This document shows, one piece after another, positions 16,735 through 28,419 of a stretch of DNA of 64,000 bases. The stretch covers positions 2,356,001 to 2,420,000 of the forward strand of contig NZ_FNKU01000001.1 in the NCBI RefSeq assembly GCF_900100365.1. The letters run 5' to 3'. Origin of the DNA: Pseudomonas cannabina. Its GTDB lineage: Bacteria; Pseudomonadota; Gammaproteobacteria; Pseudomonadales; Pseudomonadaceae. Made by a program: the position numbers and the translations under genes. Positions within the stretch are counted from its first letter, which is position 1, and every line of letters starts with the position of its first letter. Under the pieces are notes generated by a model that was not told where the DNA came from, made no database searches, and saw nothing but the letters and a program-made list of their open reading frames with translations.

Positions 16735-19451
16735 CCAGCCTGGCCATCAATCCTACACAGGTTACCGCCTCCACCTGCTGTTATTGCGGGGTCGGTTGCG
16801 GCGTGCTGATCGAACACGACGGGCAGAACATTCTGGGTGTCAGCGGCGACCCGGCGCACCCGGCCAACTTCGGCAAACTGTGCAGCAAGGGCTCAAGCCT
16901 GCACCTGACCGGCGATGTCGACGCGCGTGCGTTGTACCCGGAGCTGCGCCTCAGCAAAGGACTGGCGCGCAGCGTCACCGATTGGGATACCGCGCTAGAG
17001 CACGCTGCCAATGTGTTCGCCGACAGCATTCGCGAGCACGGCCCGGACAGCGTGGCGTTCTACATCTCCGGCCAGTTGCTGACCGAGGATTACTACGCGC
17101 TCAACAAGCTGGCGCGGGCGCTGGTCGGCACCAACAATATCGACAGCAATTCCCGACTGTGCATGTCGTCGGCCGTAGCCGGTTACAAACGCAGCCTGGG
17201 CGCAGACGCACCGCCGTGCAATTATCAGGACATCGAGCTGAGCGACTGCGTGCTGATCGTCGGTAGCAACATGGCTTACGCGCACCCCGTCCTGTTCCGG
17301 CGGCTGGAAGAGGCAAAAAGCCACCGCCCGCAGATGAAAATCATCGTCATCGATCCGCGGCGCACCGACACCTGCGAACTGGCAGACCTGCACCTGGCCG
17401 TCCAGCCGGGAACCGACGTAGCCCTGTTCCACGGCCTGTTGCATCTGTTGATACGCGACAAGCAAGTCGATCCGGATTTCATCGCCGCCCACACCCAGGG
17501 CTATGCAGAACTGAGCGCGCTGGCAGATAACTACCCGCCTGACTACGTGGCGACGCTCTGCGGTATTTCTGCGCAGCAGTTACACACCTGCGCGCGCTGG
17601 ATCGGTGAGTCACCGAGCGTTCTATCGCTGTGGTGCATGGGCTTGAATCAATCCAGCGCAGGCAGCGCCAAGAACAGCGCGCTGATCAATCTGCACCTTG
17701 CCACCGGCCAGATCGGCCGTCCTGGCGCAGGGCCCTTCTCGCTCACGGGTCAGCCGAACGCCATGGGCGGACGCGAAACCGGCAGCCTGTCTAACCTGCT
17801 GCCCGGCCATCGCGATGCCGGCAATGCCGAACACCGTGCCCAAGTGGCTGACTATTGGGGCGTCGACAGCTTGCCGGCCAACCCCGGCCTGTCGGCCATA
17901 GAACTGTTCGAGCAATTGCAGCGCGGCACGATCAAGGCGCTGTGGATCGCGTGCACCAACCCGGCACAATCACTGCCTGATCAGAACCGCGTCAGACAGG
18001 CGCTGGAAAGCTGCCCGTTCGTGGTGCTTCAGGAGGCCTTCAAGACCACCGAAACCGCACGCTTTGCCGATCTGCTGCTGCCTGCCGCCAGCTGGGGCGA
18101 GAAGGAAGGAACGGTGACCAACTCGGAGCGACGTATCTCCAATGTGCGCAAAGCCATCGCGCCCCCCGGTGAAGCGCGCGCAGACTGGGCAATCACTGTG
18201 GATTTCGCTCAGCGGCTGCAAAAACGCTTGCAGCCAGAAGCGCCTGCGCTGTTCGATTTCCAGACCCCTGACGCCTTGTTCGATGAATTCAAAGGCCTTA
18301 CCGCCGGACGCGATCTGGACATGTCCGGCATCGACCGCGCGCTCATCGACCGACAAGGCCCACAGCAATGGCCGTTTCCAGCGGGTGCGACAGCAGGCAC
18401 GCCACGCCTCTACGCGGACGCTGTATTCCCGACGGCTTCCGGGCGGGCGCAGTTCCTGTGCGACGCCTATGTCCCGGCCAGAGAACTGCGGGACACCGAG
18501 TACCCGCTCACGCTCAACACTGGACGTTTGCGTGATCAATGGCACGGCATGAGCCGCACCGGTACCGCAGCCCGTCTGTTCGGGCATGTCAGCGAGGCGG
18601 TGTTGAGCCTCGATCCGCAGGAAATGCAGCATCACGACCTGCTAAACGGCGATTTGGTGCGCTTGATCAGCCGCCGTGGCGCGCTTGTCGTACCGGTGAG
18701 CAGTGACGACAGCGTAGCGCCCGGCCAGGCATTTTTGCCGATGCATTGGGGTGACCGGTTCCTCAAGGGTGGTGTGAACAGCCTGACCCAGGCAGCGTTC
18801 GATCCGGTCTCCAAACAACCCGAGCTCAAGCATTCCGGGGTGAGAATCGAAAAAGCTCATTTACCCTGGCAGTTTTTTGCGCTGATCGAAGGCGATGTGC
18901 AGCAACGCATTGAAAAACTGCGCCCGCTGTGCGACGCATTCGATTACCTGAGCATGAACCTCAGCGGTCGCGAGCACTCGGCACTGATCATCAACGCCGC
19001 CAGTACGCAAGCGCCCGCTCCACAGCTGTTGCGCGACATCGACCGCCTGCTGGGCCTTGATGAAGGGCCGGTGATGGCGTACGACGACCCTGCGCGTTCG
19101 ATTGGCAAACGGGTGCGCATCGATGAGGGACGCATTACCGCTGTCCGTCTGGCGGGTGAAACCGTCGCCCGGCACTGGCTGCACACGCTGTGGCAGGCAG
19201 AGCACTTCGATGCGTCTCTGCGTCGCTGGTTACTGGCGCCGCTAAGCAGCGAGCCGGGCAAAGCCTCGGCGCAGCATCGGGACAAGACGTTGTGCAACTG
19301 CATGAACGTCAGCCAACGTGCCGTCATGAGCGGTATCGAACGCGGCCTGGACCTGAATCAACTCAAGACTCAATTAGGCTGCGGGACCCAGTGCGGTTCC
19401 TGTGTGCCGGAAATAAAAAGACTGATCAACACCGTGGCGGTCACTGAATGA
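16731..19451 (+). CDS. nasA: assimilatory nitrate reductase, catalytic molybdoprotein with C-terminal BFD-like domain
   Basis: A 906-residue cytoplasmic enzyme reducing nitrate to nitrite. The N-terminus has the [4Fe-4S] motif (CCYCGVGCGVLIE and GKLCSKG), followed by the bis-MGD molybdopterin domains (SNSRLCMSSAVAGYK, VQPGTDVALFHGLLH, molydopterin dinucleotide-binding domain near DQWHGMSRTG). The C-terminal 50 residues hold a BFD-like [2Fe-2S] site (LCNCMNV and CGTQCGSC), probably the entry point for electrons from the upstream flavoprotein. Length and domain order are those of NasA of Klebsiella and Pseudomonas. It overlaps its upstream gene by four bases and is followed ten bases later by cobA. 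Confidence 0.94.
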   Translation: MTSLAINPTQVTASTCCYCGVGCGVLIEHDGQNILGVSGDPAHPANFGKLCSKGSSLHLTGDVDARALYPELRLSKGLARSVTDWDTALEHAANVFADSIREHGPDSVAFYISGQLLTEDYYALNKLARALVGTNNIDSNSRLCMSSAVAGYKRSLGADAPPCNYQDIELSDCVLIVGSNMAYAHPVLFRRLEEAKSHRPQMKIIVIDPRRTDTCELADLHLAVQPGTDVALFHGLLHLLIRDKQVDPDFIAAHTQGYAELSALADNYPPDYVATLCGISAQQLHTCARWIGESPSVLSLWCMGLNQSSAGSAKNSALINLHLATGQIGRPGAGPFSLTGQPNAMGGRETGSLSNLLPGHRDAGNAEHRAQVADYWGVDSLPANPGLSAIELFEQLQRGTIKALWIACTNPAQSLPDQNRVRQALESCPFVVLQEAFKTTETARFADLLLPAASWGEKEGTVTNSERRISNVRKAIAPPGEARADWAITVDFAQRLQKRLQPEAPALFDFQTPDALFDEFKGLTAGRDLDMSGIDRALIDRQGPQQWPFPAGATAGTPRLYADAVFPTASGRAQFLCDAYVPARELRDTEYPLTLNTGRLRDQWHGMSRTGTAARLFGHVSEAVLSLDPQEMQHHDLLNGDLVRLISRRGALVVPVSSDDSVAPGQAFLPMHWGDRFLKGGVNSLTQAAFDPVSKQPELKHSGVRIEKAHLPWQFFALIEGDVQQRIEKLRPLCDAFDYLSMNLSGREHSALIINAASTQAPAPQLLRDIDRLLGLDEGPVMAYDDPARSIGKRVRIDEGRITAVRLAGETVARHWLHTLWQAEHFDASLRRWLLAPLSSEPGKASAQHRDKTLCNCMNVSQRAVMSGIERGLDLNQLKTQLGCGTQCGSCVPEIKRLINTVAVTE

Positions 19452-19461
19452 GGAATACGGC

Positions 19462-20220
19462 ATGAGCGCAAAAGTCTGGCTGGTAGGCGCGGGGCCCGGT
19501 GATCCGGAATTGTTGACCCTCAAGGCGGTACGCGCCCTGCGTGAAGCCGACGTGGTATTGATCGACGATCTAGTCAACCCAGCAGTGCTTGAATATTGCC
19601 CGGCTGCGCGCGTCATCGCCGTCGGCAAACGCGGAGGTTGCCGCTCGACACCGCAGGCCTTTATCCATCGCCTGATGCTGCGTTATGTCCGTCAGGGCAA
19701 ATGCGTGGTGCGCCTCAAAGGCGGCGATCCGTGTATTTTCGGACGTGGCGGCGAAGAGGCGCAGTGGTTGCAGGCGCACGGGGTTGCGGTAGAACTGGTC
19801 AACGGCATCACGGCGGGTCTGGCCGGCGCGACCCAATGCGGTATTTCGCTGACCCTGCGCGGCGTCAGCCGGGGCGTCACGCTGGTCACTGCGCACACTC
19901 AAGACGACAGCAGCCTCAACTGGCAGGCGCTGGCACAAGGCGGCACGACACTGGTGGTGTACATGGGCGTGGCGAAGCTGGCGGAGATTCGCAAGCAGCT
20001 GTTGGCGGGAGGAATGAACGGCGAAATGCCGGTGGCGATGATTGAAAATGCCTCGCTGCCTTGGCAACGCGAGTGCTGGAGCAATCTGAACACCATGCAG
20101 CAGGATGCGGCTGCGTTCGAGCTGAAAAGCCCTGCCATTCTGGTCATCGGTGCAGTCGCTGCTTTCAGCAACGAGCAGCGTCAGTCACTTGTCGACCAAC
20201 TGGGGCCGCAGGCGGGCTGA
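19462..20220 (+). CDS. cobA: uroporphyrinogen-III C-methyltransferase (SUMT)
   Basis: A 252-residue enzyme that methylates uroporphyrinogen III twice to precorrin-2, the precursor of siroheme (nitrite and sulfite reductases) and cobalamin. Signatures: VWLVGAGPGDPELLTLKA, the GGDPCIFGRGGEE loop and the GITAGLAG segment. It is a single-domain CobA without the CysG dehydrogenase/chelatase part. It closes the nitrate reductase operon (start ten bases after the nasA stop, ribosome site AGGA), which links it to siroheme supply for nitrite reduction. Confidence 0.95.
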   Translation: MSAKVWLVGAGPGDPELLTLKAVRALREADVVLIDDLVNPAVLEYCPAARVIAVGKRGGCRSTPQAFIHRLMLRYVRQGKCVVRLKGGDPCIFGRGGEEAQWLQAHGVAVELVNGITAGLAGATQCGISLTLRGVSRGVTLVTAHTQDDSSLNWQALAQGGTTLVVYMGVAKLAEIRKQLLAGGMNGEMPVAMIENASLPWQRECWSNLNTMQQDAAAFELKSPAILVIGAVAAFSNEQRQSLVDQLGPQAG

Positions 20221-20260
20221 AACCACTTTACGCGGCATGGCTGTTCAAATCGCAGACAAA

Positions 20261-20288
20261 GAAAAGCCCGGCCTGAGCCGGGCTTTTC
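20261..20288. terminator. bidirectional terminator between cobA and oprF
   Basis: A perfect 12-bp dyad GAAAAGCCCGGC / GCCGGGCTTTTC with loop CTGA. The A and T runs inside the stem serve as U-tracts in both directions, ending both convergent units. Confidence 0.92.
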
Positions 20289-20304
20289 AGTACAAGCGGG
20301 CTAA

Positions 20305-21339
20305 TTACTTAGCTTGAGCTTCTACTTGTGCTTCTACGCGACGGTTAACTGCGCGGCCAGCTTCAGTTGCGTTGTCAGCAACTGGGCGGGATTCGCCGTA
20401 ACCAACCGAGTTTACGCGGCCAGCGCCAACACCGTACTGGTTAACCAGAACCTGTTTAACGGCGTTTGCACGACGCTCGGACAGTTTTTGGTTGTAAGCG
20501 TCAGGACCGACGGAGTCAGTGTGACCTTCAACAGTGGTGGTGGTGGATGGGTACTGCTGCATGAAGTCAGCAAGGTTCTTGATGTCGCCGTAGCTGTTAG
20601 GCTTGACGACCGACTTGTTGAAGTCGAACTTGACGTCCAGCTCAACACGAACCACTTCAGCAACTGCCGGGCAGCCATCAGCGTCAACAGTTACGTTGGC
20701 TGGGGTGTCTGGGCACTTGTCGACGTTGTCGCACACGCCGTCGTTATCGCTGTCGGAGCACACTTCAGCTACTGGAGCCGGTGCTGCTTCTACTTTCTTG
20801 CTGCCGCCACCGAAGTTTACGCCGATACCGACGCTTGGCGCCCACTCGGTGTCACCTTGGTCGATGTTGTACTGAGCTTCAACGCCTGCACGGGCATAGA
20901 AGTTGTCAGTGAAGTACAGCTTGGCGCCGCCGCCGACGTTGGCGAAGGTCGAACCGTTACGACCGCTGCGAGCGTCTTGACCGATGCTTTGATCGGAGAA
21001 ACCAGCAGACAGGTACGGACGCAGCATGTCGCCTGGGTTGTTGAAGTGGTACAGAGCGTCCAGAGCGGTGTTCGCGCCCTTGATGTTCTTGCCACTGTCG
21101 CTACGGACGTTGTGAACTTCGTCGTAGCCCAGACGCAGTTCAACGTCGTCGGTCAGGAAGTAACCAACGGAGCCGCCGAACAGGTTGCCGTCGTTTTTGA
21201 AATTACGAGCGCTGTCGTAATACTCTTTCTTGGCGAAGCCTTCGATTTCGACTGCGCCTTGGCCTTGAGCCAGAGCGCCGAACGATGTTGCGGCAACAAT
21301 AGTACCAATGGCCAAGCCCAAGGTGTTTTTCAGTTTCAT
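20305..21339 (-). CDS. oprF: major outer-membrane porin / peptidoglycan-binding protein OprF
   Basis: A 344-residue precursor. Signal peptide MKLKNTLGLAIGTIVAATSFGALA, then an eight-stranded beta-barrel of the OprF type, a short Ala/Pro linker with a calcium-binding-like repeat (CSDSDNDGVCDNVDKCPD, four cysteines), and a C-terminal OmpA domain (VEGHTDSVGPDAYNQKLSERR) that binds peptidoglycan. OprF is a general porin and structural protein in pseudomonads. Its codon use is strongly biased, as for a highly expressed gene. sigX lies immediately upstream on the same strand; in P. aeruginosa part of oprF transcription depends on SigX. Confidence 0.97.
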   Translation of the reverse strand: MKLKNTLGLAIGTIVAATSFGALAQGQGAVEIEGFAKKEYYDSARNFKNDGNLFGGSVGYFLTDDVELRLGYDEVHNVRSDSGKNIKGANTALDALYHFNNPGDMLRPYLSAGFSDQSIGQDARSGRNGSTFANVGGGAKLYFTDNFYARAGVEAQYNIDQGDTEWAPSVGIGVNFGGGSKKVEAAPAPVAEVCSDSDNDGVCDNVDKCPDTPANVTVDADGCPAVAEVVRVELDVKFDFNKSVVKPNSYGDIKNLADFMQQYPSTTTTVEGHTDSVGPDAYNQKLSERRANAVKQVLVNQYGVGAGRVNSVGYGESRPVADNATEAGRAVNRRVEAQVEAQAK

Positions 21340-21360
21340 CCGTTAAATCCCCATCTGATG

Positions 21361-21389
21361 ATTATAAAGCAGTCCCACACAATGGGGAC
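21361..21389 (-). promoter_or_regulatory. possible oprF promoter region with GTCCC/GGGAC dyad
   Basis: Leftward, TATAAT (21361-21366) lies 21 bases before the oprF ATG. An inverted repeat GTCCC/GGGAC (21372-21389) overlaps the place of a spacer, and a TTGTCC at 19 bases upstream of the TATAAT could serve as a poor -35. SigX-type promoters are reported for oprF in P. aeruginosa, but I could not define the SigX motif here. Confidence 0.35.
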
Positions 21390-21445
21390 AACTCGTCGGC
21401 TAGTCTACCAGACCTTGCCAGTTCGTAAGAGATATTTGCACCGTA

Positions 21446-22036
21446 TTAAGTTTCGGCGATTCCCGCAAATTTCTCTCGTAATTTATCTAACGCCCGCTTG
21501 TAACGCATTTTCGTTGCGCTCAAGCCCATGTGCATGATGTCTGCGATCTCCTGGAACTCCAGTTCTGCAACAAAACGCAGGACCAGAATTTCCCGATCAA
21601 TCGGGTTCACATACACAAGCAAGCGATCGAGTCCGCCCCGCTCTTCAGGTTTGGGCGTCTTGTCTTCCGACGCTTCCTCAAGTGGATCCAGACTCAATGC
21701 GTCCATCAAGCGACGCTTACGCCGTTCCTTCCTGTACTGCGTGATGCACTCATTGTAGGTGATGCTGTAAAGCCAGGTTTTAAATTTAGATTTACCTTCA
21801 AAATTTTTCAACCCGTACAGCACCTTAAGCATCACCTCCTGACAGACATCGTCAGCGTCGCGATCGTTCCCTAAATAACGTGCACAGACGTTAAAAAGTG
21901 TTCGCTGATAACGACGCATCAATTCTTCATACGCCCGCGTCACATTGAACAGCTCAACATGGGCTCGCGCGACCAGCTCCTCATCAGAGAGCTCGCGTGG
22001 GTCGTAGCGCGTCGAAAACGGTTGAGGTTTATTCAA
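21446..22036 (-). CDS. sigX: ECF sigma factor SigX
   Basis: A 196-residue ECF sigma factor. Region 2 is about residues 20-95 (YLGNDRDADDVCQEVMLKVLYGLKNFEGKSKFKTWLYSITYNE has the conserved D-DVCQE and F-GKSKFKTWL blocks), region 4 about 135-190 (REILVLRFVAELEFQEIADIM and SATKMRYKRALDKLREKF). In P. aeruginosa SigX governs oprF, fatty-acid synthesis and envelope fluidity responses. No anti-sigma factor gene is adjacent, which is normal for this locus; the mechanosensitive protein CmpX upstream has been tied to SigX activity. Confidence 0.96.
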   Translation of the reverse strand: MNKPQPFSTRYDPRELSDEELVARAHVELFNVTRAYEELMRRYQRTLFNVCARYLGNDRDADDVCQEVMLKVLYGLKNFEGKSKFKTWLYSITYNECITQYRKERRKRRLMDALSLDPLEEASEDKTPKPEERGGLDRLLVYVNPIDREILVLRFVAELEFQEIADIMHMGLSATKMRYKRALDKLREKFAGIAET

Positions 22037-22118
22037 AACAAATCTTGCCGACAGTCAGGTCAATGTCCGCCATGGCCTGTATCGGCAGCGTGGCGGCATA
22101 GATTAGCAGGTTAGCCAC

Positions 22119-22949
22119 TTATCGGCTGCTTACTCTCTGCTCAAGAAGGATGCGATTGGAAAACGACACCAGCTCCCCCTCTTCTGTCAGCAATGTTGTC
22201 TTGACCGTACCGATCTCTTCAATCTGCCCTTCCGTATCGCCTATCTGTACCTGCTGGCCAACCTGAAACAGTTCGCGAACATAAATTCCGGCAATGATCT
22301 GCCCGGCGATTTCCCGACTCCCGAGGCCCAAGGCAAGCGCCACTGTCAGACCAACGGTAATCAAGGCAATCACGATAACGTGGTTGAGCAGGTCGGTCTT
22401 GACCTCAAGCTGGCTGATCGCGACCGAGATGCTGATGATTATGACCAGCCCCTGAGCAATTCGTCCCAAGCCTGCGGAATAATCTATTCCGACCCCTTCG
22501 GCAGCGCCGCGCACCAGCCCGTTGACCAGTTGCGCCAGCAATACGCCGACCAGCAAGACCAGTGCGGCACCGAAAACTTTCGGCAAATACAGCGCCAACA
22601 TGTCCAGCGTAGCCGACACTCGCTGCAAACCAAGCGACTCTGCTGCCGATACAAGAAAGATCAACAGCACGAACCAGTAAACGATCTTGCCGATCAGCGT
22701 CGAGACCGGCACTTTCACACCGGCCCGGCCAATGAGCTTGGTCAATCCGGTACCACTGACCAGACGATCCAGCCCCAGCTTGGCGAGCAATTTGGACAGC
22801 AGCGCGTCAAGCAGCTTGGCCACGACGAAACCCAGCAGTACCACGACCAGCGCGCCGAACAGGTTAGGGATGAAGTTGGCGACTTTGGTCCACAATGCAG
22901 TCATTGCAGCAAGAAGGCTCTGGGTCCAGAGATTCAATTCCACGCTCAA
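22119..22949 (-). CDS. cmpX: mechanosensitive ion channel family protein CmpX
   Basis: A 276-residue inner-membrane protein with four to five hydrophobic helices in the first 200 residues, a glycine/alanine-rich pore-like helix (VGLTVALALGLGSREIAGQIIAG) and a small beta-rich MscS-type domain (VQIGDTEGQIEEIGTVKTTLL). CmpX-family members lack the large MscS C-terminal domain. Its start overlaps the crfX stop (ATGA), so the two are translationally coupled. Confidence 0.92.
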   Translation of the reverse strand: MSVELNLWTQSLLAAMTALWTKVANFIPNLFGALVVVLLGFVVAKLLDALLSKLLAKLGLDRLVSGTGLTKLIGRAGVKVPVSTLIGKIVYWFVLLIFLVSAAESLGLQRVSATLDMLALYLPKVFGAALVLLVGVLLAQLVNGLVRGAAEGVGIDYSAGLGRIAQGLVIIISISVAISQLEVKTDLLNHVIVIALITVGLTVALALGLGSREIAGQIIAGIYVRELFQVGQQVQIGDTEGQIEEIGTVKTTLLTEEGELVSFSNRILLEQRVSSR

Positions 22950-23194
22950 TCAGCCTTATCGGTAGAACGCGCACCGGCCACGGTGCGGCGAGAAACAGGA
23001 GAAACGTGCGACGAACCGTTGTTCACGGCGATCATCAAGGCCTCTGACCAACGGCCCAGCAACCCGAACAACACACCGGCACCGACCTGGCGGTTGGCGG
23101 TCTTCAGGACACGTCCCAGACATGCATCGTCATCCCGGCTGGAGGATGAAGAATTGAGCATGTCGCGTAAAGATTCTTCAAACGGATCGTGCAT
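22946..23194 (-). CDS. crfX: small cytoplasmic protein CrfX
   Basis: An 82-residue protein starting MHDPFEESLRDMLNSSSSSRDDDACLGRVLKTANRQ. The middle LFGLLGRWSEALMIAVNNGS is amphipathic and the tail is polar. It is named from the syntenic P. aeruginosa gene between cmaX and cmpX; its biochemical role is not known. I chose MHDPFEE as start; the four-residue extension to an upstream start has no better ribosome site. Confidence 0.85.
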   Translation of the reverse strand: MHDPFEESLRDMLNSSSSSRDDDACLGRVLKTANRQVGAGVLFGLLGRWSEALMIAVNNGSSHVSPVSRRTVAGARSTDKAD

Positions 23195-23292
23195 CAGGCA
23201 CCTCACGTAATGTCAGTCAAAGACGCGACGCGAAAACAACAAGTCACACAGGCTCGGCAAAAAACCACGCGTTCGCGCTACTCCCGACCACT

Positions 23293-24288
23293 TCATACCC
23301 AGCGCAAACGCCTGAACAGCCACCACTGCCCCGCAGCCAGGGCAACGATGAGCAAGCACGCCACCAGAAAGCCATACGAGCTGTCCGAACCTGGAATGCC
23401 ACCGACGTTGATGCCCAGCAAACCGGAGAGAAAGCTCATCGGCAGGAAGATACCGGTAATGATGCCGAAGCGGTACATCGTGCGGTTCATGTGCTCGCGC
23501 AGGCGCCGGTCCTCGGACTCCAGCAGCAGGCCCACCCGCTCACGGGTCAATTCCAGCTCTTCGAGATAACGGGTCAGGCTGTTGTTCAGTTCGTTCCAGT
23601 AATCCGCGTCTTCATCCGCAAACCACGACAATTTGATACGCGAAAGCTGACCATAAATATCCCGCTGCGGCCCGAGAAAGCGACGCAGGCCCGCGGCGCG
23701 ACGGCGAATATGCAACAGTTTGCCGTGCTCAGGGTTATACCGTTCGTCGGCGTCGGTCTTTTCTTCCTCTTCGTCGACCGATTCCGTCAGTTCACCGACC
23801 AGATCCTGAACCTTGTCGGTGAGGTATTGCGCCAGATAAAGAATCAGCTCCGCCGCGTTCTTTGGCCCCTTGCCCTGCGCCAACAGGTCGATCAACTCTT
23901 CAGTGGCCCGTAGCGGCCGCAATCGCAACGAGATGACTCGCTGTGCGGCGGCAAAGATGCGCACCGAGACCATGTCTTCCGGCTCTGCACCGGGGTTGAG
24001 ATTCACCCCGCGCAGAAACAGCAGCAGTTCCTGATCCGGCAACGGCAGCATCCGCGGGCGGGTGTTTTCTTCGAGCAACAGGTCGCAGGCAAATTCGCTC
24101 AGGCCACTGGCCGTGCGCAGCCAGCCATGCGTCTGCGGGTGACTGCGATCCCAATGCAGCCAAAGACTTTCCTGCGGCTGCAACTGGAGTTCCTGCAGTT
24201 CGGTTCGAGCAATGAAACGCGCCCCGCCTTTACCGTCCAGAACGAGGGCATGAACCAGCCCCCACTGCGCGTTTGCTTCATCGAACAT
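23293..24288 (-). CDS. cmaX: CorA/ZntB-family metal transporter CmaX
   Basis: A 331-residue member of the CorA superfamily, closest in character to zinc transporter ZntB. A large acidic N-terminal cytoplasmic domain with long helices is followed by two C-terminal membrane helices (FGIITGIFLPMSFLSGLLGINVGG and SSYGFLVACLLIVALAAGQWWLF). The signature motif between them reads GIN in place of the GMN of CorA, as in many ZntB-like proteins. It ends in a basic tail. It is the upstream neighbour of crfX-cmpX-sigX-oprF as in other pseudomonads. Substrate (zinc, magnesium or other) cannot be decided from sequence. Confidence 0.9.
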   Translation of the reverse strand: MFDEANAQWGLVHALVLDGKGGARFIARTELQELQLQPQESLWLHWDRSHPQTHGWLRTASGLSEFACDLLLEENTRPRMLPLPDQELLLFLRGVNLNPGAEPEDMVSVRIFAAAQRVISLRLRPLRATEELIDLLAQGKGPKNAAELILYLAQYLTDKVQDLVGELTESVDEEEEKTDADERYNPEHGKLLHIRRRAAGLRRFLGPQRDIYGQLSRIKLSWFADEDADYWNELNNSLTRYLEELELTRERVGLLLESEDRRLREHMNRTMYRFGIITGIFLPMSFLSGLLGINVGGIPGSDSSYGFLVACLLIVALAAGQWWLFRRLRWV

Positions 24289-24299
24289 GGATACTTCGC

Positions 24300-24788
24300 T
24301 TATTCCGGCATCGTCAGAGGAGAGGGGGAAATAATAACGCCATTGTTGTCGGCGTAAAGGTACTCGCCGGGGCGGAAGGTCACGCCGCCGAAGGTCACCG
24401 GCAGATCGAGCTGCCCCACGCCGCGTTTTTCCGAGCGTTTGGGGTAGCTGGCCAGCGCCTGAACGCCCAGATCGGTCTGGGCCAGCATGTCCACATCGCG
24501 CACGCAGCCGTAGATCACCAGGCCTTCCCAGCCATTTCTGGCCGCTTTTTCAGCCAGCATGTCGCCCAGCAACGCACAACGCAGCGAACCGCCACCATCG
24601 ACGACCAGCACTTTGCCCTTGCCGTCGAGCTCGACCTGTTCCCTGACCAGCGAGTTGTCTTCGAAGCACTTGAGCGTCACGATCTGGCCGCCAAATGAAT
24701 CGCGTCCGCCAAAGTTGCTGAACATCGGCTCGACGACTTGCACCTGTTCCGGGTAGGCGTCGCACAGATCGGGGGTGATGTAGTGCAT
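24300..24788 (-). CDS. rraA: RraA family protein (ribonuclease E activity regulator A)
   Basis: A 162-residue protein, [18 protein letters not shown], with the family core [44 protein letters not shown] and VIYGCVRD. RraA forms a trimeric ring that binds RNase E and lowers RNA decay in E. coli. Many RraA-fold proteins are aldolases of the HMG/CHA type, but length and the GGGSLRCA block match true RraA. It lies between the hydrolase gene and cmaX, same strand, 11 bases from cmaX. Confidence 0.92.
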   Translation of the reverse strand: MHYITPDLCDAYPEQVQVVEPMFSNFGGRDSFGGQIVTLKCFEDNSLVREQVELDGKGKVLVVDGGGSLRCALLGDMLAEKAARNGWEGLVIYGCVRDVDMLAQTDLGVQALASYPKRSEKRGVGQLDLPVTFGGVTFRPGEYLYADNNGVIISPSPLTMPE

Positions 24789-24879
24789 GAGGTTAACTCC
24801 TGTCAGGGCTGAGGCATGAAATCGCGAACAGAATGAAACCGACGCGACCGAATGACGCTAACCATAGCGACTTTAACCG

Positions 24880-25872
24880 CTAACTGCCCACTGCCGTCCG
24901 AAACTCTGCGACCTGTTCAGGAACAGACTGCTCATTGAGCCAGCCAAGCACCCGCGGCCAGACCTGTTGCTGTGCGGCTTTGCTGATCAGCATCTGCACA
25001 TGATTGAAATCTTCGCTGAAGCCGTGTTCGCGCCCCAGGCAGAGGAATTGCTTGTGCTGGTCACCGCCGATCTGGTCGAACAGCATGCGGCAGGCCCATA
25101 CCGGGTCCTGATGATCGCCCACGGCTGCAACCGCGAGAACCGGCACTTGTACCGCCTTCAGCCCGTCCCACCAGTGATTGTCGTGTTCGCCAAACCGCCC
25201 GAACAGGCCATGCCAGCGCAGACTTTCGAGTACCATACCGATCGGCTCGTCTTCCGGTCCACTTTTGAAACGCGGCCCGGAGATATGTTCGAAAGACCTG
25301 AGCAGCAAACGGGCCAACCATTGCAATGGCGGAATTTTCAGCGGCCAGTACGTGCGGCTGATCTGGCTGCCGAACAGTGCAACCGACGCCACGGCTTCCG
25401 TTCCCAGATAGTGGCCGCCCAGCGCCGCAGCCAACGTGGTGCCACCCAGTGAATGGCCGATCCAGTGCGGCACCTGGGCGCTTTGCTCGACAACGAACGC
25501 AGCGATGGCGGGCAAGTCAAACCGAGCGTACTGCGCGACGCAGTTGGCGCGGTAGCTCTGGTTGCGTGACGACAGGCCGTGCCCGCGCATCTCCGGAATC
25601 CACACGTCGTAACCGGCGCGGGCCAGATAAGCGCCCAGCCCGAAGCCTTTGGGTGAATACCAGAAGCGCCGGTTGGAAAAGCTGCCATGCAGCAGAATCA
25701 CGGGCACACCACGCACGTCGGGCTGATCGGCCCGCCCCAGACGGGTCACCACCAGTTCGACGCTCAGGTCAGGGCTGTTGGCGGGCTTCAGACGGTAAAC
25801 GTCCTCGACCAGATCGCCACAACGTTCGGCACTGATCAAGGCAACGGGGAAAAGCTGGCTGCTGCTCTGCAT
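24880..25872 (-). CDS. alpha/beta hydrolase (esterase/lipase-like)
   Basis: A 330-residue alpha/beta hydrolase. The oxyanion region is VILLHGSFSNRRFWYSPKG, the nucleophile elbow is IGHSLGG, and a candidate catalytic His is in LGREHGFSEDFNHVQ. There is no signal peptide. The start is set at MQSSSQLFPVAL, preceded by AAAGAGTGAT; 39 upstream codons run back into the ppsA terminator. Its position beside rraA and ppsA is conserved in pseudomonads (an uncharacterised esterase). Substrate unknown. Confidence 0.85.
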   Translation of the reverse strand: MQSSSQLFPVALISAERCGDLVEDVYRLKPANSPDLSVELVVTRLGRADQPDVRGVPVILLHGSFSNRRFWYSPKGFGLGAYLARAGYDVWIPEMRGHGLSSRNQSYRANCVAQYARFDLPAIAAFVVEQSAQVPHWIGHSLGGTTLAAALGGHYLGTEAVASVALFGSQISRTYWPLKIPPLQWLARLLLRSFEHISGPRFKSGPEDEPIGMVLESLRWHGLFGRFGEHDNHWWDGLKAVQVPVLAVAAVGDHQDPVWACRMLFDQIGGDQHKQFLCLGREHGFSEDFNHVQMLISKAAQQQVWPRVLGWLNEQSVPEQVAEFRTAVGS

Positions 25873-25940
25873 ATCACTCTTTATCTGGCTGGACAGACGG
25901 AATGGATCAAGGCGTTCGGGCACTCTCAATACACGCGCAT

Positions 25941-25967
25941 AAAAAAAGCGGCTTCCGAAGAAACCGC
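25941..25967 (-). terminator. intrinsic terminator of ppsA
   Basis: Read leftward: GCGGTTTC, tetraloop TTCG, GAAGCCGC, then seven T. It begins about 75 bases after the ppsA stop and ends about 70 bases before the hydrolase start. Confidence 0.9.
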
Positions 25968-26043
25968 CTCGTTCAAACACCTGATCCACATGACGGCTCA
26001 GGTGTTCTTTACGTCACATCGCCTGCACGGGTGATGCGTCAGA

Positions 26044-28419
<2,376 letters not shown>

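Noticed and set aside
20314..21537. 407-codon rightward open frame over oprF
   Set aside because: Antisense to oprF; produced by the strong codon bias of oprF.
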